NCBI GenBank assembly: GCA_903858015.1
Contig: CAIOGZ010000030.1
Span: 1-37,805 of the forward strand
From: an uncultured cyanobacterium
GTDB lineage: Bacteria > Cyanobacteriota > Cyanobacteriia > PCC-6307 > Cyanobiaceae
DNA length: 37,805 bases
Direction: 5' to 3'
Below the pieces are notes generated by a model. That model ran no database searches, was not told where the DNA came from, and worked only from the letters and a program-made list of their open reading frames with translations. The first letter of the stretch is position 1, and every line of letters begins with the position of its first letter. Made by a program: the position numbers and the translations under genes. This document shows, one piece after another, positions 16,075 through 23,399 of this stretch.

Positions 16075-17028
16075 TCAGCCCTTTTGGCCCCGAAATACTC
16101 CAAATTGCATTAAGCCATGCCGGAAGGCCCAGTCCATCAGCAACAGGGTTGGCGTTTCGCGTAGGCCCTGCAGCAGCGCCGCTGGCCCGAGCCGGAGCAC
16201 AGCGCCGCTACGCCGCACTCCCTCGGCGATCGAATCCAACCAGGACGGCAGGGTGGCCCGACTCCAGTCGTCGGTTTCGACCCGCAAGCCATTGGCGTAG
16301 GGGCTGGCTTCCAGGTTGGCCTGGAGCGAAGCGATGCTGGCGAAGGCTGGGTGGGCCCACTGGTTCAGCAACTGGCGCAGCACCCAAGCTTCCAGCCGGT
16401 TGGGTGCAGCAGCGCTGGGATCGCGCTGGTTCCAGTCGGCCACCGCCAGCCGCCCACCGGGCCGCAGCACCCGCAGCAGTTCGTCGGCGTAGCGCTGTTT
16501 ATCGGGCATGTGGGGGCCGGCCTCCACACTCCAGACGCCATCGAAGCCCCCATCGGGCAGATCCAGGGCCAGGGCATCCATCACGGCGAAGCGACAATCG
16601 CCAGCCAGGGGTTCCGGGGTGAGGGCCTTGGCCCGGGCGATCTGGGCCGCTGAGATGCTGATGCCGAGAACGACGAAGCCATAATCGCGCGCCAGGATCC
16701 TGGCGCTGCCGCCGATGCCGCAGCCCACATCCAGCACCCGGCTGCCGGGGGGGAGTTGGTCGAGGTGGCTCCAACGCACCAAGGCATGCACCAGGTCTTC
16801 CTTGGCGGCCCGGAAATCACGACGCTTGGCTGGCATGCCGTAATACCCCAGGTGCACGTGCTCACCCCAGAGGGTTTCCAGCAGGGCATCGTTGGTCCAG
16901 CGGTCGTAGGCCTGGGCCACCGTGGCCGCGTCGTGGTAGCGCCGATCGCGGCTCTGCCAGAGCCCCAAGCCCAAGCCAGTGGCGCCGACCAGGCCTAGCA
17001 GGCCTGCGGCAAGGGGGGAAAGGCCCAT
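16075..17028 (-). CDS. MPBQ/MSBQ-type methyltransferase (tocopherol and plastoquinone pathway)
   Basis: A SAM-dependent methyltransferase of 317 residues with an N-terminal membrane anchor (about 4-24). Motif I, VLDVGCGIGG, is at 98-107; WSVEAGPHMPDK and ADWNQRDPS follow. The phrases YDRWTNDALLETLWGEHVHLGYYG and LLNQWAHPAFASI match my recollection of the Synechocystis 2-methyl-6-phytylbenzoquinone methyltransferase Sll0418. That enzyme methylates the ring of tocopherol precursors and, in some lineages, of plastoquinone precursors. The other possibility is a gamma-tocopherol methyltransferase paralogue. It starts two bases after the LON-domain gene's stop, so the two are translated from one message, perhaps the end of the ribosomal-protein transcript. 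Confidence 0.82.
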   Translation of the reverse strand: MGLSPLAAGLLGLVGATGLGLGLWQSRDRRYHDAATVAQAYDRWTNDALLETLWGEHVHLGYYGMPAKRRDFRAAKEDLVHALVRWSHLDQLPPGSRVLDVGCGIGGSARILARDYGFVVLGISISAAQIARAKALTPEPLAGDCRFAVMDALALDLPDGGFDGVWSVEAGPHMPDKQRYADELLRVLRPGGRLAVADWNQRDPSAAAPNRLEAWVLRQLLNQWAHPAFASIASLQANLEASPYANGLRVETDDWSRATLPSWLDSIAEGVRRSGAVLRLGPAALLQGLRETPTLLLMDWAFRHGLMQFGVFRGQKG

Positions 17029-17030
17029 GC

Positions 17031-17777
17031 TCAGCCTGCGCCTGGGCCGTTGCGTTCGCCTTGGTCGCGATCGCCGCCCCCCGTGCTGCCTCCGCCCCCA
17101 CCGTTGTCGTCGGGGGAGCTGCTGCTGTCCGCCAGATTTTGGAAGGTGTCTTTGAGCACGGTGCGGGCGGCGAGTTGACGCCGCGTCTGGTCGAGCAGCG
17201 TGAACTCCTGGCGCAGGCGTTCGCCGGTATCGGTGATCTCCAGCAGCGCTTGCTGGTGATCGGCCACCGGACCGCCGAGATGGGAGCCAATCCAGAAGGA
17301 GAGTTCCCGCGGCAGGTCGGGCAGATCGGAGGGCAGGGCTGAAGGTTTACCGATCAGCTTGCCGGTGAGCTCCACCACATCGCGCAGCGCCAACGTCACC
17401 TCGGCGGCGAGGCTTTCTAGATCGCTGTGCTCTTCACTGACGGTGTCTTCGATCCAGCTCACCATGCCGACCCGAAAGGGGGACTCGCGGATGATGTCCA
17501 GCACGCGAAAGCGCTGCTGGCCCAGGGTGACGATGTTGCTGCGGCTGTCGTCCTGGGTCTGGCAGTGGAGGATCTCGGCGCAGCAACCCACATCGGCCAT
17601 CCGCTGCTCCTGCGGATCCCAGCGCACCACCCCGAAGCGGCGGTCTTCCGCCATCACGGTGCGCAGCATCATGCGATAGCGCGGTTCGAAAATATGCAGG
17701 GGCAGCACCTCCTGGGGGAAGAGCACCACATCGGGAAGGGGGAACAGGGCCAGTTCCCGCACAGCCAGTTCGCTCAC
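17031..17777 (-). CDS. LON N-terminal (substrate-binding) domain protein
   Basis: The 248-residue protein begins VSELAVRELALFPLPDVVLFP from GTG 17777, the common start in this family; a start at 17819 would add fourteen residues. It has the LON substrate-binding fold (LPLHIFEPRYRMML, FRVLDI) but no ATPase or protease domain, so it is not a Lon protease. The C-terminus is a low-complexity tail of Ser, Asp and Gly (SSSSPDDNGGGGGSTGGG). Such stand-alone proteins are conserved in cyanobacteria next to rpsJ; their role is not known, perhaps in protein quality control. It is followed two bases later by the methyltransferase. Confidence 0.85.
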   Translation of the reverse strand: MSELAVRELALFPLPDVVLFPQEVLPLHIFEPRYRMMLRTVMAEDRRFGVVRWDPQEQRMADVGCCAEILHCQTQDDSRSNIVTLGQQRFRVLDIIRESPFRVGMVSWIEDTVSEEHSDLESLAAEVTLALRDVVELTGKLIGKPSALPSDLPDLPRELSFWIGSHLGGPVADHQQALLEITDTGERLRQEFTLLDQTRRQLAARTVLKDTFQNLADSSSSPDDNGGGGGSTGGGDRDQGERNGPGAG

Positions 17778-17952
17778 GCCAGCCGTCCGGCGAGGGTGAC
17801 CAGCGCCCTGCTCGGGCACGCAAAAGCCGGCATCGGGAAAGGCAACGGCAGGGCTTGGGCAACTGTCCCAATCCTAGAAACAACACCCATCAACCGGGAT
17901 CTGAGTCAAGGGGGCAGGGTTCGCGGCCCTGGCGGGCAGGATTGCCAGCGGT

Positions 17953-18003
17953 TGCGGTGGCGAGCCGTCTGCGGTGGCCAGCAGCTTGCGGTGGCCACCG
18001 CGG
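17953..18003. repeat. 17-bp tandem repeat, three copies, ending in a palindrome
   Basis: The core TGCGGTGGC recurs at 17953, 17970 and 17987, exactly 17 bp apart, with less conserved eight-base tails. The third copy forms the perfect palindrome GCGGTGGCCACCGC (17988-18001), nine bases from the rpsJ stop. It could be a terminator or processing site between rpsJ and the LON-domain gene, though no T run follows on the minus strand. Confidence 0.75.
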
Positions 18004-18009
18004 GCAGGC

Positions 18010-18330
18010 TCAGAGCTTCACCTCGATATCGACGCCGCTGGGCAGGTCAAGTTTCATCAGGGCATCGATCGTTTTGGCGCTGGGGCTATAGATATCGATG
18101 ATGCGGCGGTGGGTGCGGGTTTCGAAGTGCTCGCGGGAGTCTTTGTCCACGTGGGGCGAACGCAGCACGCAGTAGATCTTCCGCTTGGTGGGCAGGGGGA
18201 TGGGGCCGATCGCGGTGGCTGCGGTGTGATCGGCGGTTTCGATGATTTTCTCGCAGGACAGATCCAGCATGCGGCGGTCAAAGGCCTTCAGGCGGATGCG
18301 AATCTTCTGCTGGGCTAGGGCGGAGGCCAT
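18010..18330 (-). CDS. rpsJ: 30S ribosomal protein S10
   Basis: S10 is part of the 30S head and, as NusE, of antitermination complexes. It has 106 residues with the family core [14 protein letters not shown], the loop segment [29 protein letters not shown], and the C-terminal SGVDIEVKL. It follows tuf in the cyanobacterial str arrangement, but the 191-bp gap with a hairpin and repeats suggests it also has its own promoter or processing site. Confidence 0.97.
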   Translation of the reverse strand: MASALAQQKIRIRLKAFDRRMLDLSCEKIIETADHTAATAIGPIPLPTKRKIYCVLRSPHVDKDSREHFETRTHRRIIDIYSPSAKTIDALMKLDLPSGVDIEVKL

Positions 18331-18408
18331 GGGGGAGGAGGCAGCGGAATGGAGTCAAGCAAGCCTGGAGCCGGCCAGCCTGGCTGGACGGCGGCATCGC
18401 TAGAGGCA

Positions 18409-18451
18409 GGATTGTCGAGGTTCGAATCGAGGCGGATTGTCGAGGTTCGAA
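18409..18451. repeat. 18-bp direct repeat between tuf and rpsJ
   Basis: GGATTGTCGAGGTTCGAA occurs at 18409-18426 and at 18434-18451, a 25-bp period. A partial third start, GGATTGG, follows at 18453. It lies in the untranslated gap upstream of rpsJ and may be a regulator site or a neutral duplication. Confidence 0.85.
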
Positions 18452-18480
18452 CGGATTGGCAGGACGTTGCCGAATAGGCC

Positions 18481-18501
18481 GGAGGGCCGCGAAGGCCCTC
18501 C
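18481..18501 (-). terminator. GC-rich hairpin after tuf
   Basis: GGAGGGCC (18481-18488) and GGCCCTCC (18494-18501) form an eight-base-pair stem with loop GCGAA, twenty bases past the tuf stop. There is no T run, so it may be a weak terminator, an mRNA end stabiliser or a processing site. Confidence 0.55.
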
Positions 18502-18521
18502 CAACCCTGGCTGATCGGGCC

Positions 18522-19751
18522 TTAGAGCACGATTTTCGATACCACGCCAGCACCGATCGTGCGGCCGCCTTCGCGAATGGCGAAGCGCATGCCTTGTTCG
18601 ATGGCAACGGGGCAGATCAGTTCGGCGCTCATCTTGATGCGGTCGCCGGGCATCACCATCTCCACGTTGGTGCCGTCGTCGGCGGTGAAGGCGGTGATCT
18701 GGCCGGTTACATCGGTGGTGCGGATGTAGAACTGGGGCCGGTAGCCAGCAAAGAAGGGGGTGTGGCGACCACCTTCCTCTTTCTTGAGCACATACACCTC
18801 ACCCTCAAACTGGGTGTGGGGCTTGATCGAATTGGGCTTCACCAGCACCATGCCGCGTTCGATGTCTTCTTTCTGCACGCCGCGCAGGAGCAGGCCCACG
18901 TTGTCGCCGGCCAGGCCCTCATCGAGCAGCTTGCGGAACATTTCGACACCGGTCACGGTGGTTTCGCGGGTGTCCTTGATGCCCACGATCTGAACGGTTT
19001 CGCCCACCTTCACCTTGCCGCGCTCGATCCGACCCGTGGCCACGGTGCCGCGACCGGTGATCGAAAACACGTCTTCGACGGCCATCAGGAAGGGCTTGTC
19101 GATCTCGCGTTCGGGGGTGGGGATGGCTTCATCAACGGCATCCATGAGGTCGAGGATCTTGTCGACCCACTGGTCTTCGCCCCGCACCGCCTTGTTGCCG
19201 GCCTGGATGTACTCCAGGGCCTTGAGCGCCGAACCGGGAACCACGGGGATGTCGTCGCCGGGGAAGTCGTAGCTGCTGAGCAGCTCGCGCATTTCCAGTT
19301 CCACCAGCTCCAGAATCTCCTCGTCGTCGACCATGTCCTTCTTATTGAGGAACACCACCAGGGCGGGCACGCCCACCTGCTTGGCCAGCAGAATGTGCTC
19401 CTTGGTCTGGGCCATCGGGCCATCGGTGGCAGCCACCACCAGGATGGCGCCGTCCATCTGGGCGGCACCGGTGATCATGTTCTTCACGTAGTCCGCGTGG
19501 CCGGGACAATCGACGTGGGCGTAGTGACGAAGGTCGGTTTCGTATTCAACGCGGGCGGTGTTGATCGTGATGCCCCGCTCTTTTTCTTCTGGAGCACCAT
19601 CGATGTCGTCATAGGCCTGGGCCTTGGCCTTGCCTTGGGAGGCCAACACATTGGTGATGGCGGCCGTCAGGGTGGTTTTGCCGTGGTCAACGTGGCCGAT
19701 GGTGCCGATGTTGACGTGGGGTTTGTTCCTCTCGAACTTCTCGCGAGCCAT
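18522..19751 (-). CDS. tuf: Elongation factor Tu
   Basis: EF-Tu delivers aminoacyl-tRNA to the ribosome with GTP. The protein has 409 residues, the usual cyanobacterial length with its characteristic GTPase-domain insert. The P-loop GHVDHGKT is at 19-26; DCPGHADYV (switch II) and NKKD (guanine specificity) follow; domains II and III are complete to VVSKIVL. ATG 19751 lies 45 bp after fusA. It is followed by a strong hairpin. Confidence 0.99.
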   Translation of the reverse strand: MAREKFERNKPHVNIGTIGHVDHGKTTLTAAITNVLASQGKAKAQAYDDIDGAPEEKERGITINTARVEYETDLRHYAHVDCPGHADYVKNMITGAAQMDGAILVVAATDGPMAQTKEHILLAKQVGVPALVVFLNKKDMVDDEEILELVELEMRELLSSYDFPGDDIPVVPGSALKALEYIQAGNKAVRGEDQWVDKILDLMDAVDEAIPTPEREIDKPFLMAVEDVFSITGRGTVATGRIERGKVKVGETVQIVGIKDTRETTVTGVEMFRKLLDEGLAGDNVGLLLRGVQKEDIERGMVLVKPNSIKPHTQFEGEVYVLKKEEGGRHTPFFAGYRPQFYIRTTDVTGQITAFTADDGTNVEMVMPGDRIKMSAELICPVAIEQGMRFAIREGGRTIGAGVVSKIVL

Positions 19752-19796
19752 GATGAAAAAGAATCGGGGTTGGTGGGTTGGAGTGGGGTTGAAAGA

Positions 19797-21872
19797 TCAG
19801 GAATTGCCCTGATTCTTGGAGATGATGGCTTCAGCGACGTTGCGAGGAACTTCCTCGTAGTGGCTGAACTCCATCGAGAAGATACCCCGACCCTGGGTCA
19901 TGGATCGGAGCTGGGTGGCGTAGCCGAACATCTCGGCCAGAGGCACCTTGGCCTGAACTTTGGACTGTCCATCATCGACGGACTGCCCTTCGACCTGGCC
20001 GCGGCGGGAGGAGAGGTCGCCGATGATCGAGCCGAGGAAATCCTCGGGGATCTCAACCTCAACCTTCATCATCGGCTCAAGCAGTACAGGATTGCACTTC
20101 TTGACGCCGTCTTTGAAGGCCAAGGAGCCGGCAATCTTAAACGCCATCTCCGAAGAGTCGACGTCGTGGTAGGAGCCGTCGACCATGGTGACCCTTACAT
20201 CGATCATCGGAAAACCCGCAATCACGCCGGATTGGCAGGTTTCCTTCATGCCAGCTTCGGCTGGTCCGATGTATTCCTTGGGTACGATACCGCCAACAAT
20301 TTTGTTGACGAATTCAAACCCTGATCCCGGCTCTCCGGGCTCCATCTCGATCACCACGTGGCCGTACTGGCCCTTGCCGCCTGTTTGGCGGGCAAACTTG
20401 CCTTCACCCTTGGCTTTGCCTCGGATGGTTTCCCGGTAGGAAACCTGGGGGGCGCCGATATTGGCCTCTACTTTGAACTCCCGCAGCATGCGGTCGACCA
20501 GAATTTCGAGGTGGAGCTCGCCCATGCCGGCAATCACCGTCTGGTTGGTTTCCGGGTCGGTGCGAACTCGGAAGGTGGGATCTTCTTCCGCCAGCGACTG
20601 CAGGGCTTTGGAGAGTTTCTCCATGTCGCCCTTGGTTTTGGGCTCGACCGCCACCGAGATCACCGGCTCGGGAATGAAGAGTGATTCGAGGATGATCGGC
20701 GCGCTGTCTACACAGAGGGTGTCGCCGGTGGTGGTGTCTTTGAGACCCAGCACGGCACCAAGGTCGCCGGCCCGCAGTTCGTCGACCTCCTCACGATCGT
20801 CGGCCTTGAGCAGGATCAAACGGGAGATGCGTTCCTTTTTGTCCTTGGTGGCATTCAGCACATAGCTGCCCTTCTGGAGCACCCCCGAGTAGATGCGCAC
20901 GAAGGTGAGCTTGCCGAAGGGGTCGGCCATCACCTTGAAGGCCAGGGCGCTGAACGGGGCGCTGTCTTCGGCAGGACGCACCGCTTCGCTGCCATCGGGA
21001 AGCACCCCCTGGATCGGGGGAACGTCGATCGGGGCCGGTAGGTAGTCGACCACCGCATCGAGCAGCAGCTGCACGCCCTTGTTCTTGAAGGCGGAGCCAC
21101 ACAGCATCGGCACCAGGCCATGCTTGAGCACGGCGTCGCGGATGCCCTTGCGCAGCTGGGCTTCGCTCAGTTCTCCGGTTTCGAGGAACACATCCACTAA
21201 TTCCTCATCGTTCTCGGCCACGGTTTCCATCAGGGTGGTGCGCCACTTAGCGGCCTCATCCACCATGCTGGCGGGGATATCGGTTTCTTCGATTTCCTTG
21301 CCGAGGTCGTCTTTATAGATGAAGGCGCGGTTTTTGACCAGGTCGACAATGCCGACAAGTTCGCCTTCAGCGCCGATCGGCAGTTGGATCGGGGCCGCAT
21401 TGGCCCGCAGGCGGTCTTTGATCTGGCCGTAAACCTTGAGGAAGTCGGCGCCGGTGCGGTCCATCTTGTTGACGAACACCATGCGCGGCACGCTGTAGCG
21501 GTCAGCTTGACGCCACACCGTTTCCGATTGGGGCTGCACACCCCCCACGGCGCAAAACACAGCGATTACACCATCGAGCACCCGCATCGAGCGCTCCACT
21601 TCAATCGTGAAGTCGACGTGCCCGGGGGTGTCGATGATGTTGATGCGGTGATCTTTCCAGCTGGTGGAGATGGCTGCGGCGGTGATGGTGATGCCACGCT
21701 CGCGCTCCTGGGCCATCCAATCGGTGACGGCTGCACCGTCGTGCACCTCACCCATCTTGTGCACCACACCGGAATAGAAGAGAATCCGTTCGGTGGTTGT
21801 GGTTTTGCCGGCATCGATGTGAGCGGCAATACCAATATTTCTGACGCGTTCGAGTGGGAAGGCGCGGGCCAC
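19797..21872 (-). CDS. fusA: Elongation factor G
   Basis: EF-G drives translocation. From GTG 21872 the protein has 691 residues and opens [25 protein letters not shown], with the P-loop AHIDAGKTT, switch [11 protein letters not shown] and [12 protein letters not shown] ribosome-binding sequence lies ten bases before the GTG. The frame stays open upstream to 21968, but that part has no family similarity and contains a hairpin in the rpsG-fusA spacer. It is the third gene of rpsL-rpsG-fusA-tuf-rpsJ. Confidence 0.98.
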   Translation of the reverse strand: MARAFPLERVRNIGIAAHIDAGKTTTTERILFYSGVVHKMGEVHDGAAVTDWMAQERERGITITAAAISTSWKDHRINIIDTPGHVDFTIEVERSMRVLDGVIAVFCAVGGVQPQSETVWRQADRYSVPRMVFVNKMDRTGADFLKVYGQIKDRLRANAAPIQLPIGAEGELVGIVDLVKNRAFIYKDDLGKEIEETDIPASMVDEAAKWRTTLMETVAENDEELVDVFLETGELSEAQLRKGIRDAVLKHGLVPMLCGSAFKNKGVQLLLDAVVDYLPAPIDVPPIQGVLPDGSEAVRPAEDSAPFSALAFKVMADPFGKLTFVRIYSGVLQKGSYVLNATKDKKERISRLILLKADDREEVDELRAGDLGAVLGLKDTTTGDTLCVDSAPIILESLFIPEPVISVAVEPKTKGDMEKLSKALQSLAEEDPTFRVRTDPETNQTVIAGMGELHLEILVDRMLREFKVEANIGAPQVSYRETIRGKAKGEGKFARQTGGKGQYGHVVIEMEPGEPGSGFEFVNKIVGGIVPKEYIGPAEAGMKETCQSGVIAGFPMIDVRVTMVDGSYHDVDSSEMAFKIAGSLAFKDGVKKCNPVLLEPMMKVEVEIPEDFLGSIIGDLSSRRGQVEGQSVDDGQSKVQAKVPLAEMFGYATQLRSMTQGRGIFSMEFSHYEEVPRNVAEAIISKNQGNS

Positions 21873-21946
21873 GGGGTTACAGCTCCGAAGAGGGTCGACA
21901 AAAAACGGGCATGACTCTACCGACTGGCCGGTAGGCGGGTCGGTAG

Positions 21947-21976
21947 GGAGCCGGATCAGCCCTGACATCCGGCTCC
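21947..21976. other. Hairpin in the rpsG-fusA spacer
   Basis: GGAGCCGG (21947-21954) and CCGGCTCC (21969-21976) are perfect eight-base arms with a 14-nt loop, eight bases past the rpsG stop. A weaker CTACCG/CGGTAG pair lies at about 21917-21934. The 111-bp spacer may hold a processing site or attenuator. Confidence 0.6.
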
Positions 21977-21983
21977 TGGAAAC

Positions 21984-22454
21984 TCAGTAGCGGTAATGGG
22001 CGAAGGCCTTGTTTGCCTCGGCCATCTTGTGGGTTTCCTCCCGCTTGCGGACGGCGCTACCAGCTTCGTTGGCGGCATCCATCAGTTCGCCAGCCAGCTT
22101 TTGGGCCATGCTGCGGCCGTTGCGGGCCCGGGAAAAGTTCACCAGCCAGCGCAACGCCATGGCGGTACCCCGTTCCTGCCGCACTTCCATCGGCACCTGG
22201 TAGGTGGCGCCGCCCACCCGGCGGGCCCGCACTTCCACCAGCGGTGTGGCGTTGCGAACGGCGGTCTCGAACAGTTCGAGCGGGTCGGACCCGGTGCGTT
22301 CATTGATCAGGGTGAACGCGTCCGAGAGGATCCGCTGGGCGGTGGATTTTTTGCCGTGCTTCATCAAGCGGGCCACGATCATCGAAGCCAGGCGGCTGTT
22401 GAACTGGGGATCAGGCAGAACCGGGCGCTTCTCGGCGGCGTTACGGCGGGACAT
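21984..22454 (-). CDS. rpsG: 30S ribosomal protein S7
   Basis: S7 nucleates assembly of the 30S head on 16S rRNA. It has 156 residues with [20 protein letters not shown] at the start and the conserved [15 protein letters not shown] and [25 protein letters not shown] C-terminal region. Start ATG 22454, 56 bp after rpsL. Second gene of the str cluster. Confidence 0.98.
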   Translation of the reverse strand: MSRRNAAEKRPVLPDPQFNSRLASMIVARLMKHGKKSTAQRILSDAFTLINERTGSDPLELFETAVRNATPLVEVRARRVGGATYQVPMEVRQERGTAMALRWLVNFSRARNGRSMAQKLAGELMDAANEAGSAVRKREETHKMAEANKAFAHYRY

Positions 22455-22510
22455 GGAAAGGAGAGGATGGGACGGGCGAGTGGGAAAAGGCGCTTGGCTA
22501 AAGCGGCGAC

Positions 22511-22885
22511 TCAGGCCTTCGGCGTCTTGGCGCCGTACTTGGAGCGGGCCTGACGCCGGTCCTTGACACCGGCGGTGTCGAGGGTGCCGCGGATGATGTG
22601 GTAACGAACGCCGGGGAGGTCCTTGACCCGCCCGCCGCGGATCAAGACCACCGAGTGCTCCTGCAGGTTGTGGCCGATGCCGGGGATGTAGGCCGTGACC
22701 TCAAAGCCGGAGGTCAGGCGCACCCGGGCCACCTTGCGAAGCGCCGAATTCGGCTTCTTCGGTGTGGAGGTGTACACACGGGTGCATACACCGCGACGCT
22801 CGGGACAGGCCCGCAGGGCGGGGGACTTGGTCTTGCGGGTGAGGCGCTGACGCTCGGTGCGGATCAGCTGCTGAATGGTGGGCAT
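22511..22885 (-). CDS. rpsL: 30S ribosomal protein S12
   Basis: S12 sits at the decoding centre. ATG 22885 gives 124 residues opening [15 protein letters not shown]; an upstream in-frame start would add fifteen residues not seen in the family. [11 protein letters not shown] carries the wild-type lysine (Lys43) whose changes give streptomycin resistance, and the [11 protein letters not shown] and [13 protein letters not shown] blocks are intact. First gene of the str cluster. Confidence 0.98.
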   Translation of the reverse strand: MPTIQQLIRTERQRLTRKTKSPALRACPERRGVCTRVYTSTPKKPNSALRKVARVRLTSGFEVTAYIPGIGHNLQEHSVVLIRGGRVKDLPGVRYHIIRGTLDTAGVKDRRQARSKYGAKTPKA

Positions 22886-22930
22886 CGAGGGCCGTAGGGC
22901 TGGTCGGAGGAACTCGTCGTTCTCAGCCAT

Positions 22931-22979
22931 CGGCTAGCTGACCGGCTAGCTGACGACGTGAGTGGTCGGACGTCCGACC
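22931..22979. repeat. 12-bp tandem repeat and 16-bp palindrome upstream of rpsL
   Basis: CGGCTAGCTGAC is present twice in tandem (22931-22942 and 22943-22954). Ten bases further, GGTCGGACGTCCGACC (22964-22979) is a perfect 16-bp palindrome. They lie in the 114-bp space between the Fe-S protein gene and rpsL, so they may form an operator of the str cluster or a terminator for the upstream gene; no T run is seen. Confidence 0.8.
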
Positions 22980-22999
22980 GATTTCGACAATCCGTCACG

Positions 23000-23356
23000 T
23001 TACTGCCTGGCGGTCCCCCGTCCAGGCTCACGGCGAAATGCCGCCCCGCAGGGGCAGGTGCTCACCCCTTCGAGCGGTCGGACCAGGAAGGCGCCGCCAC
23101 TGAGATCTCCCCGGTAGTCGAGCACGAGGCCGGTGAGCAGGGCCAGTTGGCTGGCCGGGGCATGCAGGGTGATGCCATCGGCCCGGGCCACCGCCGTGCC
23201 GGCGAGGTGGCCTGGCCGCAGCCGGATGGTCCAGGGTTCGCAACCCCCCTCCAGGAGGTCGATATGCATCAGCCCCGGCGTGCCGGCCACGGCCGCTTGG
23301 CGGCCAAGTTCGGCGGCCGCGGCGCCGGTGAGTCGCAGGCTGTGGCCCCTGGGCAC
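23000..23356 (-). CDS. HesB/IscA-family A-type Fe-S carrier protein
   Basis: A-type carriers hold Fe-S clusters or iron for delivery to apoproteins. The 118-residue protein (GTG 23356) has the family fold and its three conserved cysteines: Cys39 in EGGCEPW, then Cys101 and Cys103 in STCPCGAAF. The usual tail motif is CGC, here CPC, and the first motif has Glu where Ser is common. The C-terminus is a short Arg/Gly tail. It is 43 bp downstream of the glycosidase-like gene and upstream of rpsL, same strand. Family membership is good; whether it is an active carrier with the changed motif is open. Confidence 0.8.
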   Translation of the reverse strand: MPRGHSLRLTGAAAAELGRQAAVAGTPGLMHIDLLEGGCEPWTIRLRPGHLAGTAVARADGITLHAPASQLALLTGLVLDYRGDLSGGAFLVRPLEGVSTCPCGAAFRREPGRGTARQ

Positions 23357-23399
23357 GGGAGCTGGATCATGATGCCTGGCCAGTTTCGCAGCCCGCAGC

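Noticed and set aside
17031..17777. Lon protease
   Set aside because: Only the N-terminal substrate-binding domain is present; there is no Walker motif or serine-lysine dyad domain.
18456..20324. A 622-codon plus-strand frame opposite tuf and fusA
   Set aside because: The str genes have full family identity on the other strand; the antisense translation has no recognisable family features.
21873..21968. N-terminal extension of fusA
   Set aside because: The 32 extra codons are not conserved in EF-G and carry part of an intercistronic hairpin; GTG 21872 has a good GGAG site.
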